Notes: a model not told the origin generated them from the letters alone. A DNA stretch of 64,000 nt from JAKOUY01 sp037045185 (GCA_037045185.1 JBAOHQ010000008.1:434001-498000); one strand, 5' to 3'. Positions 29,972 to 40,092 are shown, numbered from the stretch's first letter. Program-made: numbers and translations.

Positions 29972-30643
29972 TCAGTGGCCAGGAGGGTCCGCGTGCGTCA
30001 GGCGGGGCTCGGCGGCGGGTGCCGCCGAGGCTTCGGCGCCGGCCGGCGCAGCAGCGTCGGCCGTGGACGGTGATGGGGTACCGGGTTCGGAGCGGTGCTC
30101 GGACACCTTCTTCGGCGCCACCTTCTTCTCCGGCGCCAGCACCATCGTCATGTTGCGCCCTTCCAGGCGAGCTTGTGTTTCCACCTTGGCGGCGGGTCCC
30201 ACTTGTTCGAGCACCGCGTCGAGAATCCGTGACCCGAGTTCCGGGTGGGCCATCTCACGGCCTCGGAACTGGAGGATCACTTTGACCTTGTGGCCTTCAC
30301 CAAGGAACTGCTGCATGTGCCGCACCTTGGTGTCGAAGTCGCCCTTGCCGATCTTGGGACGGAAGCGCACTTCCTTGATCGACACCTGGACGTTCTTCTT
30401 GCGTGATTCCTTGGCCTTCTGGCTCTCCTCGTAGCGGAACTTGCCGTAGTCCATGATCCGGCACACCGGCGGGTTGGCCATCGGGGCCACCTCGACGAGG
30501 TCGAGGTCCTGCTGTCTGGCGAGTTGCAGCGCCTCTGGCAGTGGCTTGATGCCCAGTTGCGATCCGTCCGATCCGATGAGGCGAACCTCTCGTGCTCGGA
30601 TCCGTTCGTTGAACCGGTGCTCTGGTTGGGTGGGCGGTGCTAT
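29972..30643 (-). CDS. infC: Translation initiation factor IF-3, apparent AUA start
   Basis: The IF3 N domain (FNERIRAREVRLIGSDGSQL, ALQLARQQDLDLVEVAP) and C domain (PPVCRIMDYGKFRYE, KIGKGDFDTKVRHMQQFL, FRGREMAHPELG) are complete, followed by a 50-residue Ala/Pro/Glu tail. No ATG, GTG or TTG precedes the N domain in frame; the first in-frame ATG is inside it at about codon 52 and would delete it. An ATA at 30643 follows AGGGAG with a six-base gap, and a CTG lies two codons earlier. Rare start codons on infC are the known basis of IF3 autoregulation in E. coli and are used here too by inference. Confidence 0.93.
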   Translation of the reverse strand: MAPPTQPEHRFNERIRAREVRLIGSDGSQLGIKPLPEALQLARQQDLDLVEVAPMANPPVCRIMDYGKFRYEESQKAKESRKKNVQVSIKEVRFRPKIGKGDFDTKVRHMQQFLGEGHKVKVILQFRGREMAHPELGSRILDAVLEQVGPAAKVETQARLEGRNMTMVLAPEKKVAPKKVSEHRSEPGTPSPSTADAAAPAGAEASAAPAAEPRLTHADPPGH

Positions 30644-30871
30644 GACCAGCTCCCTGGAAGTGTGCTGTTGGGCAAGTGGATGGTTCCCTCCGTGTTGTGG
30701 GCCTCGCGGCCGTGGTAGGTCTGACTGAAGTCACCGTCTCCACGGGCGACCCGGCACGAGGTGCCGACGCTCCCGAGCATCGTGTGACCCGGGCGCATCT
30801 GCAATGGCCGGGTGGGAGCCGGCCGCAGCCAACCCCACTTCGCTGAATTGTCGGCCGATAGGGTACCAAAT

Positions 30872-31274
30872 GTGACCGACAACGCCACTGATACCAGCGA
30901 CGGCGGCTCCTCCCCCACCCCCGACGACGAGCTTCACCTCCACCATCGACGAAACCCAGGCGGCGCTCGGCGAGGCCCGCCGGCGCCTGGCCGAGGCGCC
31001 TGCCCATGTCGTCGTCGTCAACCACGTGATGGGCCTGTACGAACTGGCTGCCATCCACCTGTCCGCCACTCCCCCGGCGCTGAGCGAGGCGGCACTGGCC
31101 ATCGACGCCGTCGGCTGCCTGGTCGACGGGTTGGGCGCCCGTCTCGGGCCCGATGCGGCCACGCTGGGCGACGCGCTCTCCAACATCCGCCTGGCCTTCG
31201 TGCAGATCAAGGGCTCGGTCGCTCAGCCCGGGCAAACCGGCCGGCCGGAGACCGGCGCACCCGACCACGGGTGA
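30872..31274 (+). pseudogene. DUF1844 protein, single frameshift as read
   Basis: Divergent from infC, 228 bp away. From GTG 30872 the product would read MTDNATDTSDGGSSPTPDDE. After about 30,930 the frame shifts by one base and continues TIDETQAALGEARRRLAEAP, VVVNHVMGLYELAAIHLS, ALAIDAVGCLVDGLG and LSNIRLAFVQIKG, the DUF1844 pattern. An ATG at 31026 would give only the last 82 residues. DUF1844 is a small helical actinobacterial family of unknown role. Its end overlaps the convergent ATL gene by 68 bases. Confidence 0.75.
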
Positions 31275-31524
31275 TCTCCACCCCCTCGGCGCGCAGCAGC
31301 CGGGCGTGCTGGCGTTCATTGCCCGGCACCAGCCGACCGTCGGCGGCCACGACCCGCCACCACGGCAGCTTCTCGTCGGTGCTGGCCAGCAGGTGCCCGA
31401 CGAGGCGGGCCTGGCGCGGGTATCCGGCGGTGGCGGCCACGTCGCCGTAGGAGACCACCTCGCCCTCACCCAGCGCACGGACGACCGCGGCGATCTCGGC
31501 GAGGCGGTCCGCCGGGCGCTTCAC
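31207..31524 (-). CDS. Alkyltransferase-like (ATL) DNA-repair protein, MGMT family without active-site Cys
   Basis: 105 residues from GTG 31524. The fold matches the C-terminal domain of O6-alkylguanine-DNA alkyltransferase: GEGEVVSYGDVAATAGYPRQARLVG, then PWWRVVAADGRLVPGN where MGMT has PCHRV. The Cys is replaced by Trp, the defining feature of ATL proteins, which bind alkylated guanine and hand it to nucleotide excision repair instead of repairing it themselves. The start overlaps the preceding stop (GTGA), which supports the start choice. Confidence 0.86.
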   Translation of the reverse strand: MKRPADRLAEIAAVVRALGEGEVVSYGDVAATAGYPRQARLVGHLLASTDEKLPWWRVVAADGRLVPGNERQHARLLRAEGVEITRGRVRRSPAGRFARAERPSP

Positions 31525-31718
31525 GCCGGCTCGATCCGTGCGGCCTCGAGGCGACCGAACCGTGGCGTGGTCTCGAAGCACACGACGGTGCCGGGGTCGA
31601 TCGTGCGTGTTCCGTCGGCGATGGCTACGCAATGGAACGGGAACTCGAGCCCATCGTCCCCGCGCACCACGCCGAGGCCGACCAGAGCGTCGAAGTTGGC
31701 GACGACACCGCGGGGCAT
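31521..31718 (-). CDS. Small cold-shock-domain-like protein
   Basis: 65 residues, starting MPRGVVANFDALVGLGVV and containing LEFPFHCVAIADG and GTVVCFETTPRFGRLEA. The pattern of a glycine turn after the first strand, an aromatic FPFHC strand and a closing VCFE strand resembles a cold-shock or OB barrel, though the RNP1 motif (KGFGFI) is not conserved. Nucleic acid binding is inferred. It overlaps hisG at its start and the ATL gene at its stop, so it is translationally coupled to both. Confidence 0.7.
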   Translation of the reverse strand: MPRGVVANFDALVGLGVVRGDDGLEFPFHCVAIADGTRTIDPGTVVCFETTPRFGRLEAARIEPA

Positions 31719-32598
31719 CAGGGGATGATCTTGGAGATCGGGAGCTCGAGGATCGCGGTGGCCCCGGCGTCACGCAGCGCCGGGATCAGCACGTTGATCT
31801 GGGCCTTGGCCACGACGCTCTCCACGGCGAAGCCGCCACCGGACAGCTCGCTGACGGTGGGCGAGCCCATCGACGGGAGCAGCGCCACCACCGCGGCGAA
31901 CTGGTCCTTGGCGACGTTGAGCTTCACCAGCACCTGGCCACGGGCGTCGAGCGTGCCGTTCAGCAGGGTCATCAGCTGGTTCATCGCGTGGCGCTTGGCC
32001 GGATCGTCGAAGGACTGGCGGTTGGCCACCACCTCGGTGTAGCTGGTGAGGATCTCGTCGATGATCCGCAGCCCGGCGGCGCGCAACGCCCGTCCGGTCT
32101 CGGTGATGTCGACGATGCAGTCGGCGATGTCGGGGATCTTCGCCTCGCTGGCCGCCGTACGACAGGCGGATGTCAGCCTCGATGCCCTCGGTCGGCGAAG
32201 AACCGCCTGGTCAGCTCGGGGTACTCGGTGCTGACCCGCACACCCTGGGGCAGGTCCTCGATGCGCTGCGCACGGGCGAGTCGCCGGCCACGGCCACCAC
32301 CACACGGATGGGTAACGACGTGGCCTTGGAGTACTTCAGTCTCCCCCAGGCTGACCACGTCGCTCGTCGGTCTCCTCCACCCAGTCACGGCCGGTGATGC
32401 CGATGTCGAACAGGCCCTCGGCCACGTAGCGTGGGGATCTCCTGCGGGCCGCAGGATGCGCACCTCGGCGATCCGCGGGTCGGCGATCGTGGCCTTGTAG
32501 TCGACCGACGAGGAGCGCACCACCGGAAGGTCGGCGGCCTCGAACAGCTCGAGCGTCGCCTTCTCCAGCGAACCCTTGGGCAGCACGAGCCTCAGCAC
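31718..32598 (-). pseudogene. hisG: ATP phosphoribosyltransferase, multiple frameshifts as read
   Basis: First step of histidine synthesis. The N-terminus MLRLVLPKGSLEKATLELFE and VDYKATIADPRIAEVRILRP read well from ATG 32598; the frame breaks near 32,440, again around 32,360 and near 32,165. The end is clear in another frame: IPDIADCIVDITETGRALRA (PRPP-site region) and the C-terminal regulatory domain VKLNVAKDQFAAVVALLPSM to LELPISKIIP, so it is the long allosteric form. hisE, which often precedes hisG in actinobacteria, is not adjacent. Confidence 0.88.
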
Positions 32599-32617
32599 GG
32601 CCCGAAGGCTAACGGGG

Positions 32618-34918
32618 CTACTGCGTCATCCAGGCATGATTCAGCGCCGCGACACCATCGCTGACCGGCTCACCGCTCACGTCGATGACGACGTCCTCGA
32701 TGGCGCCGGTGAACGGGAACGGCGACTGGTACAGCTCGGACACCGCGGTCCCGTCGTCGTAGCCGCAACACAGCCCCTCACCGGCGATGGCGAAGCGGAA
32801 CGGGGCCGTGCGCTCGATGTCCACGGTGGCCACGACGGCATCGTCCACCAGCAGCTCGGCGCGCATCGCCAGCCCGACCAACGGGGCGAGTTCGACCGTC
32901 ACGACGTGACGACCCTCGCCCAGCGGCGCCGGCGCGGCCAGCGTCGTCGTGGACAGCCCGGCGAAGTTCGACGCGTAGTGCGCCCGGCCGTCGACCACGA
33001 ACAGGCTGTACCCGCCGAACCGGCCGCCCTGGGCCAGCAGGACACCCTGCGCCCCGCCGTCAGGGATCGTGACCCGGGCGGTGATCCGGTGGGGACGCAG
33101 CTTGGTGTTCGGGGCCACCTCCTCGGAGACGGGTGCGGTGTTCGGGCGGAACACGTACCGATCACGCTCGGGGACCTGCGATGGCCGGCCTTCGGCGAAA
33201 GCCCTGGAGGACTGCAGCGGCAGCGCCGAGTAGCGGCCGGCTCGCGCCACCACACGTCCTGCATCTCGCGCAGCTTGTCCGGCATCGCCGCCGCCAGGTC
33301 CTCACACTCCGACGGATCGGCCGCCACGTGGTACAGCTCCCAGCGATCCAGATCGAACGGGGTGTTGGGATCCTCGTCCGCGGTGTAGCTGACCAGCCCC
33401 ATCGGGTGGAACGCCACCGCCTTCCAGCCCTCGTGGTACACGGCGCGGCAGGCGAACTGCTCGTAGTACTGGGTGTGGCGGAACTCGGGCGCGGCGCCGT
33501 CGAACACCGACGGGCGGATCGAGCGGCCAGCGAGGGGCTCCTGGGCGACCCCGTTGAGCACGGCGGGCATCGCCACTCCGCAGGCGTCCAGCACCGTTGC
33601 GCCGATGTCGACGGCGTGGGTGTAGTGCTGGCGCACGCCGCCGGGGTCGGGCGCGCCGGGCCAGCGGACGATGAGCGGGTCGCCGATCCCACCCTCGTGG
33701 GTCTCCCGCTTCCAGCGCTTGAACGGGGTGTTGCCGGCCATCGCCCATCCCCAGGCGTAGTGCCCGTAGGTGTTCGGGCCGCCGAGGCTGTCGATCTTGG
33801 ACAGGTTGGCCTGCAGGTCGTGTGGCAGAGCGTTGAAGACCATGTTCTCGTTGAACGTCCCGTTCGGGCCGCCTTCTGCCGAGGCCCCGTTGTCGCTGAG
33901 GGCGATGATGATCGTGTTGTCCAGCTCACCGCGCCGTTCGAGGTGGTCCACCAGCCGCCCGAGGTGGTGGTCGGTGTGGGTCAGGAAGCCGGCGAAGACC
34001 TCCATCATCCGGGCGTACAGCCGTTGCTCGGCCGGGTCCAGCGTTTCCCAGTCCTGCACCCAGCCGGGCCGCGGTGACAGCGCCGACCCGGCAGGCATCA
34101 CCCCACTGGCCAGTTGGCGGGCGAAGATCGCCTCGCGCCAGCGGTCCCACCCACCGTCGAAATGACCGGCGTAGCGATCGATGTACTCGCGGGGCGCCTG
34201 GTGCGGGGCGTGGCACGCCCCGAAGGCCAGGTACATGAAGAACGGCTTGGTCGGATCGGCGCCGCGCAGGTCGTCCACCATCGTGATCGCCTGATCCACC
34301 AGGTCCTCGGTGAGGTGGTATCCAGGTGGCGGGTCGAAGCGGACCTGGCGGTTGTCGATGGTGAGATCGGGGAAGAACTGGTTGGTCTCGGCGCCGATGA
34401 ATCCGTAGTAGCGCTCGAAGCCCTGGCCGAGCGGCCAGCGCTCCTTGGACGCCCCGGCGTGGAGCTCGTCGGACGGGGCCAGGTGCCATTTGCCCACGGC
34501 GTAGGTGGCCCACCCTTCGCGACGCAGCACGTCGGACACGAATCCACAGCTCTTGGGGATGCGCCCGTGGTAGCCCGGGTACCCCATCGCCAGGTCGGTG
34601 ATGCCGCCCATTCCGCAGGTGTGGTGGTTGCGACCGGTCAGCAGGCACGCCCGGGTGGGCGAGCACATGGCCGTGGTGTGGAAGTTGCGGTAGCGCAACC
34701 CGTCTGCGGCCAGGCGGTCGAAGGTGGGGGTGGCGATGTCCGACGCCGAAGCATCCGAGCTGGGCGAAGCCGACATCGTCGAGCACGACGAGCAGGACGT
34801 TCGGCGCTCCGGCGGGTGCCCGCGGGCCAACCGGCCAGGCGGGAATCGACGTCGCTTTCGTCGAACCGATGGTGCCGGGGAAGGGATCGCCGTCCCGATA
34901 TGTCAGCGGGGTTGTCAC
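32618..34918 (-). pseudogene. Type I sulfatase (arylsulfatase), two frameshifts as read
   Basis: Starts at GTG 34918 (TTPLTYRDGDPFPGTIG). PNVLLVVLDDVGFAQLG supplies metal-binding Asp residues, then an extra base near 34,747 shifts the frame. AMCSPTRACLLTGRNHH is the Cys-type sulfatase signature whose Cys becomes formylglycine; YAVGKWHLAPS and IALSDNGASAEGG follow. A missing base near 33,245 shifts it again before a 200-residue C-terminal beta-rich domain ending NHAWMTQ. Corrected length is about 766 residues. No signal peptide is seen, so a cytosolic sulfatase is likely. A formylglycine-generating enzyme must exist elsewhere. The substrate is unknown. Confidence 0.88.
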
Positions 34919-34928
34919 ACCACGCTTT

Positions 34929-35405
34929 CTAGTGGCTGGTGGGTGCCTCGGCGACAAGCCGGAGGGCGTGGGGCAGGACGTCGAGGATCGCCTCCAGCTG
35001 CTCGACGCAACCGCTCGGCGATCCCGGGGTGTTGCAGATGATCGCCCGACCGCGGATGCCGGCGATGCCGCGAGACAGCCGGCCGAGCGGACTGACCAGC
35101 CGCATCGCTTCGGCCAGGCCGGGCGCCGGGCGTTCGATCACCGCCGCGGTGCCCTCCGGAGTGAGGTCACGCGGGGCGAACCCCGTACCCCCGGTGGTGA
35201 CCACCAGCCCGGCGAAGCCGTCCGTCATCACGGTGAGCGCATCGGCCACGGTCTCGACACCGTCGGCCACGATGCGCCGCTCGACGACGGAGAAGCCGGA
35301 CCGCTCCAGGCACTCCTGCAATGCCGGGCCGCCCCGATCCTGACGTGTGCCGGCGACGACCCCGTCGCTGACGGTCAGCACCTTGGCCGCCAGCGGGTCA
35401 GTCAC
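34929..35405 (-). CDS. MogA/MoaB-family molybdopterin adenylyltransferase-like protein
   Basis: 158 residues. LTVSDGVVAGTRQDRGGPAL, VVTTGGTGFAPRDLTPE and CNTPGSPSG are the MoCF-biosynthesis signatures. MogA adenylylates molybdopterin before molybdenum insertion. No other molybdenum cofactor gene is in this window. The GTG start overlaps the rsmB stop by eight bases, so it is cotranscribed with def-fmt-rsmB. Confidence 0.9.
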   Translation of the reverse strand: MTDPLAAKVLTVSDGVVAGTRQDRGGPALQECLERSGFSVVERRIVADGVETVADALTVMTDGFAGLVVTTGGTGFAPRDLTPEGTAAVIERPAPGLAEAMRLVSPLGRLSRGIAGIRGRAIICNTPGSPSGCVEQLEAILDVLPHALRLVAEAPTSH

Positions 35406-36502
35406 GGCGTGTCATCCTGACGAGCATCATCCCGTCAGTCTCGGCGATGTCCGGCGTGAGGCGCCAGCCGTGCTCAACGGGCTCCCACGGCCCAGAGGGG
35501 GGACGGTCGTCGATCTCGAAGCCGTCAGGCACGCGGTGGTCCACGGATTCGGCGCTCAGCAACGTGCACACGCTGTAGATCAACCGGCCGCCGGGGCGGA
35601 CCAGCGTGGCTGACGTGTCGAGCAGGGCGCGCTGCAGCACCACCAGGTCGTCGACGTCACTCGGGGTGATCCGCCAGCGGGCGTCGGCGCGCCGGGCCAG
35701 GGTGCCGAGACCACTGCACGGCGCTGTCCACCAGCACGGCGTCGAACGAGCCCGGGTGAAACGGCGGGCGCCGCCCGTCGGCCACGACGACGCCGACGTC
35801 GGCGGCCAGCGTCGCCACGTTGGCGCGAACCAGGCCGATGCGCTGGGGTTGCAGGTCGGCGGCGACCACCCACGTGCCGCTGGCGGCCATCCCGGTGGCC
35901 TTGCCACCCGGCGCGGCACAGACGTCGAGGATGCGCTCACCGGGCCGGGCCTCCACGGCGTCGACCACCAGCCGCGACCCGGGATCCTGGACGTAGCCGT
36001 CCGGTCGGGCCTGGGCCGAGGCCGGGCGGTTCATCGCCAGCAGGGTGGCCATGGCCCGTTCGGCGCCGAGCTCACCCGACAGCCGCTCGACGACCCAGTC
36101 GGGATAGCTCAGTTCCACGGCGGCGTTGGGCCACTGCATCGGGGTACGAGAGATGCTGCGGAGCACGGCGTTGACGAACCCGCGGGTGCGTGGCGAGGCC
36201 AGCGCCACGGTCTCGCCAACCGCGGCGTGCGCCGCCGTGCCAGCGAACATCACCTGATAGGCGCCGAGGCGCAGCAGCGAGCGCGTCGGCGGGTCCGGGG
36301 CGCGGGTCACGAAGCGATCGATCGACGCGTCGAGTGCCCGGCGCAGCCTGGTGGACCCGTACACCAGGTCGGTGACGAAGGCCCGGTCGCGGTGGTTGAG
36401 GCCCGACCCGGCCAGCCGTGCCGGTACGACCAGGTTGGCGTAGGCGCCCTCGTGGTCGATCCGTTGCAGGCACTCCCACGCCAGCCGGCGAGCGGTGGTC
36501 AT
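35398..36502 (-). pseudogene. rsmB: 16S rRNA (cytosine-967-C5)-methyltransferase, one frameshift as read
   Basis: Starts MTTARRLAWECLQRID. The NusB-like RNA-binding domain (DRAFVTDLVYGSTRLRRALD, RSLLRLGAYQVMF) is followed by a SAM domain (DVCAAPGGKATGMAA). One extra base at about 35,722 interrupts the catalytic DAPCSGLGTLARRADARW stretch, reading VDSAVQWS instead. Correcting it gives 367 residues ending MMLVRMTRRD. The start overlaps the fmt stop. Confidence 0.9.
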
Positions 36503-37370
36503 CCGCCGAGCCGCTCTCCGGGCTGCGGTCGGGCGCCGCGGGCGAAGTCGGTCCAGGCCATCGGCGCCTTGCCCTCGGGTTGTACCGTGACCAGAGCCAG
36601 CCCACCCACGACGGAGCCGTCGACGACGTCGCCCGGACGATCCCCGACGAGCTCGGCGGCCAGGACCTTCAGGCGCTTGCCGCGCCACGTGGTCCACGCC
36701 CCGCCGAGGCGCACGATCCGGTGCACCTGCGCGGGCGGGGCCGCCCAGTCCAGGCGAAGATCGGCCGAGGAGAGCTTCGCCGCGTAGGTGGGCTCGCCCT
36801 GCTGGTCCACTGGGTCACCGAGACCCGCCGGTCCGTCGAGGAGGCGGTCGACCAGCATCGCGGCGCCGCGCCGGACGAGTTCGGCGCGGCAGCTCGTCGG
36901 CCGTGGTCGTGGGTCCGATGGGCACCTCGACGCGGTCGTACACCGCGCCGGTGTCGAGGCCCTCGTCGACGCGCATCAGGCACACCCCGGTGACGGCGTC
37001 GCCCGCCAGCAGGGCTCGTTCCACGGGCGCCGCGCCGCGCCACCGTGGCAGCAGCGAGAAGTGCAGGTTGACCATCGGCCATCTCCGCCAGCACGTGGGG
37101 TTTGATCAGCTGACCGAAGGCGACCACGACGCCGAGATCGATCCCCAACCCGAGCAGGTCGTCGACCCGGTGGTGGACCGTCAACCCGGCGGACTGGGCG
37201 GCCTGCTTCACCGGGCTCGGGGAGAGTTCGATTCCCCGGCCGCGGCGCTTGTCGGCCCGGGTGACCACGTCGGTGACGGGGAGGCCGGCGTCCAGCATCG
37301 CCGCCAGGGGCGCCACGGCCATGGCGGGTGTGCCGAGATAGGCCAGCCGCCGGTAGCTGCCGGCGGTCAC
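36499..37370 (-). pseudogene. fmt: Methionyl-tRNA formyltransferase, two or more frameshifts as read
   Basis: Formylates initiator Met-tRNA. From GTG 37370: YRRLAYLGTPAMAVAPLAAM, then VVVAFGQLIKPHVLAEM; a break near 37,075; then VNLHFSLLPRWRGAAPVERA (the SLLP signature) and IGPTTTADEL; a break near 36,895; then the C-terminal domain (LRLDWAAPPAQVHRIVR). All three pieces are collinear and adjacent, so one gene read with indels is the best reading. def precedes it with a four-base overlap and rsmB follows. Confidence 0.9.
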
Positions 37371-37893
37371 GACAACGGCAGGCGGCGGGTCTGTGACGGC
37401 GCCGAGCCCTCCTGCAGGCGGCGGTACTCGGCCAACGCCTGGCGGCGCTGGTCGGGAGTCATCCGATCGAACATCAGCACGCCCTGGAGATGGTCGATCT
37501 CGTGCTGGAACATCCGGCCCATCAGCTCGTCGGCCTCCAGTTCCACTTCGGCGCCGTCCATCGTCCAGGCGCGCGACGTGGACGCGGTTCGGGCGGAGCA
37601 TCTCCACGTACAAGCCCGGGAATGCTCAGGCAGCCCTCGTCGTACACCCACTCACCATCGGACTCGACGATCTCGGGGTTCAGCAACGCCTGCGGTTCGT
37701 CGTCGATGTCCCACACGATGATCTGCTTCTGGATCCCGATCTGCGGGGCGGCAAGGGCCAGGCCGTTGTCGGTGGCGTGCAGCGAGTCGAACATCGTGTC
37801 GACCAGTCGGGCGACCTTGCCGTCGATCGCCGTGATCGGCGCCGCCTTGCTCTTCAGCACGGGGTCGCCGTACGTGCGGATCTGACGAGCCAT
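37367..37893 (-). pseudogene. def: Peptide deformylase, frameshifted as read
   Basis: Removes the formyl group from nascent peptides. Starts MARQIRTYGDPVLKSKA at 37893. The three metal-site motifs are GLALAAPQIG, EGCLSIPG and QHEIDHLQG. The frame is broken between about 37,560 and 37,630, after the second motif, then resumes at MDGAEVELEADELMGRMF. The C-terminus ends LQEGSAPSQTRRLPLS. Confidence 0.9.
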
Positions 37894-37914
37894 GCGTGCC
37901 AGGCTACAGAGCGC

Positions 37915-38526
37915 ATGGCGCCCGCCGACTCGCACTACTTCGACCAGGATCCCCAGGTCACCAGTGATCCGCGAGCGGTGGAGGTGTGGTTGCCCGACCT
38001 CCATCTGACCATCACCACCGACCGCGGAGTCTTCGGCTACGACCAGGTGGACCCCGGCACCAAGGCGCTGCTGCTGCGGGTGCCGCCACCCACGGGGTCA
38101 TGCCTGGTCGACCTCGGCTGCGGAGCGGGGTTGATCGCCGTGACGATGGCCAAGCGCGCCCCGCAGGCCACCGTGTGGGCGGTGGATGTCAACCGGCGGG
38201 CGCTGGATCTGTGCGCCGCCAACGCCGCGGCCAACGGGGTGACGAACGTTCGCGTCAGCACACCCGATGACGTGCCCGACGAGCTCACCGTGGACACGCT
38301 GTGGTCCAACCCACCGATTCGCATCGGCAAACCGGCCCTGCATCAGATGCTGACCGTCTGGTTCGGGCGGCTGGCTCCGGGCGGCGAAGCCTGGATGGTG
38401 GTGCATAAGCACCTCGGCGCCGACTCACTGCAACGCTGGCTGGGCGAGCACCACTACCCCACCACCCGCGCCGCCTCGACCTCGGGCTACCGCATCCTGC
38501 ATACCCTCCGCCCCGACTCCGGCTAG
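37915..38526 (+). CDS. RsmC-like class I SAM methyltransferase
   Basis: 203 residues from ATG 37915 (MAPADSHYFDQDPQVTS). SAM motif I is LVDLGCGAGLIAVTMA; the N-DPPY-like motif is LWSNPPIRIGKPALH, typical of guanine-N2 methylases of 16S rRNA (RsmC) or 23S rRNA (RlmG). Such a small protein matches the single-domain actinobacterial form. It is convergent with the IS nest and priA. Its TAG stop lies in the CTAG at 38523-38526, the apparent insertion target of the neighbouring element. Confidence 0.85.
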   Translation: MAPADSHYFDQDPQVTSDPRAVEVWLPDLHLTITTDRGVFGYDQVDPGTKALLLRVPPPTGSCLVDLGCGAGLIAVTMAKRAPQATVWAVDVNRRALDLCAANAAANGVTNVRVSTPDDVPDELTVDTLWSNPPIRIGKPALHQMLTVWFGRLAPGGEAWMVVHKHLGADSLQRWLGEHHYPTTRAASTSGYRILHTLRPDSG

Positions 38527-38725
38527 CCCCGATCGTTCATGCGATGCTTTGAGGTCGTCTGGCGGTGCTTGTTCGGATTGGTCGGTGGGTCGGTGTCTGA
38601 TTCGGGGTGGAGGCGAGTGTCACGGTGGCGATTGTGATGTTCTCGGCCGGGGCGACGTGCTCGCGTTGACGTGTCGTGGCGTGCGGATCGAGTGTGGTAC
38701 CCGGTTCGGCGGGTTGGGCGGCAGC

Positions 38726-39156
38726 TCAGGTGATGGTGGCGAGACGCCGGTAGGCGTTGAGCAGGTCGTTGGCCCATGGCCAGTGCTCGGGGATCCGCAG
38801 CCACCCTCGGTGGGCGCTGCGGATCAGCCGGCCGGCGATGTGCAGGATCCGGTAGCGGAACGTGCGCGGTTCGGCCAAGCGGAGTTCGCCGGTGAACAGC
38901 AGGGTCTGTGCCCAGGCGAGCAGATCGGCGGCGCACAGGACCATCTCCATCCACGCCGCGTTGGCGGTGAACGATGTGAAGGGCATGCGTTCGAGGCCGC
39001 AGTCTTTGAGGTTCTTGATCCGGTTCTCGACCTGGCCGTCCCGGCGGTGACGCAACTCGAGTTCGACCGCACTACCCACGATCCAACTCTGAAACGTGGA
39101 GGGCCGGTTCATTCCAGGTCGCATCTCCGCGGATCTCTTAGAGCGCGCGCCGATAG
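38726..39156 (-). pseudogene. IS1380-family transposase, C-terminal remnant
   Basis: About 140 codons. RHRRDGQVENRIKNLKDCGL, then PFTSFTANAAWMEMVLCAAD, LLAWAQTLLFTGE and FRYRILHIAGRLIRSAHRG match the C-terminal block of IS1380 transposases. The N-terminal two thirds, with the first catalytic Asp residues, is missing because the IS5-type element begins at about 39,157. It cannot be functional. Confidence 0.85.
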
Positions 39157-40089
39157 GGCTCTGAGGAGTTGACCATCCACCGGTCGTTGGGTTGGCCCCG
39201 CTGAGATGCGGGGTGCGATCCAATCCAAACGACCGAGTGGAGGTCTTTGCTCATGTTGGCACTTCATCCGCGTGTTGTCAGCGCTGTCTGGGCGGCCGTC
39301 GAGCCGTTGCTGCCGGAACCCGTCGATGAGCACCCGCTGGGCTGCCACCGTCGACGGATTCCGGATCGGGACTGCTTCGAGGCGCTGCTGTTCCGACTCG
39401 TCACGGGCTGCTCATGGGATGTCGCCGGCCGGCTCGGCAAGGGCTCGGAAACCACACTGCGACGGCGCCGTGACGAGTGGATCGAGGCCGGCGTGTTCGA
39501 CGCCGTCGTCGAGGAAGCGCTCACCGGCTACGACCGGATCGTCGGCTTCGACCTGTCCGAAGTCGCGATCGACGCGTCACAGCACAAGGCACCCTTCGGT
39601 GGTGAAGGCACCGGCCCGAACCCGACCGATCGCGGCAAGCAGGGCTGGAAATGGTCGATCGCCACCGATCGCGCCGGGATCCCGATCGGCTGGGAGATCG
39701 ACGGCGCCAACCGGCACGACTTCAAACTCCTAGAACCCACCCTCGACGCGGTCGAGGGCCGCGGACTGCACCTCGACATCGAGACGTTCCATCTCGACCG
39801 CGGCTACGACAACAGCGTCACCCGCCAGCTGTGCACCGACCTCGGCATCGACGACCTGATCGTCGCCCGCCGGCGCCGCAAGCCCGGCTCGGGCAAGGTG
39901 AAGCTCGCCGTCCCGCTCGGCATGCGTTGGCCCGTCGAGCGGACCAACAGCTGGTTGTCGAACTACGGCCAGATGCGTCGCAACACCGACCGGTTCATCC
40001 ACCAACGCCTCGCCCAACTCGCCCTCGCGATCACCATGATCATCACCATCAAACTCATCAAGTGGGCCGACCGCTGGAGCCCCACAGCC
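39157..40089 (+). mobile_element. IS5-family element
   Basis: About 933 bp with one transposase gene. Proposed short imperfect ends: GGCTCTGAGG at 39157 and, in reverse complement, GGCTGTGGGG ending at 40089 (8 of 10 match). No target duplication is seen; the left flank ends TAG and the right neighbour is the tip of the IS3-type element. The exact ends are therefore provisional. Confidence 0.68.
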
Positions 40090-40092
40090 TGA
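39253..40092 (+). CDS. IS5-family transposase
   Basis: 279 residues from ATG 39253, with GTGGAGG nine bases upstream (a TTG at 39247 is too close to it). DDE residues are plausible at VAIDASQHK, FHLDRGYDN and WPVERTNSWL; the spacing fits the IS5 family, and the DUF4096-like N-terminus (LLFRLVTGCSWDVAGRLGKG) is present. The frame is intact. The TGA stop is made of the first bases of the adjacent IS3-type element, so the original 3' end is not preserved or the gene normally relies on a flanking stop. Confidence 0.88.
   Translation: MLALHPRVVSAVWAAVEPLLPEPVDEHPLGCHRRRIPDRDCFEALLFRLVTGCSWDVAGRLGKGSETTLRRRRDEWIEAGVFDAVVEEALTGYDRIVGFDLSEVAIDASQHKAPFGGEGTGPNPTDRGKQGWKWSIATDRAGIPIGWEIDGANRHDFKLLEPTLDAVEGRGLHLDIETFHLDRGYDNSVTRQLCTDLGIDDLIVARRRRKPGSGKVKLAVPLGMRWPVERTNSWLSNYGQMRRNTDRFIHQRLAQLALAITMIITIKLIKWADRWSPTA

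Noticed and set aside
30640..30918. 92-codon frame over the infC leader
   Set aside because: No family motif; it ends at the TAG inside the infC start region and overlaps the presumed infC promoter.
38523..38954. 143-codon minus-strand frame at the left end of the IS nest
   Set aside because: It overlaps the IS1380 transposase remnant in another frame and has no motif; the remnant in the other frame matches the IS1380 C-terminus.
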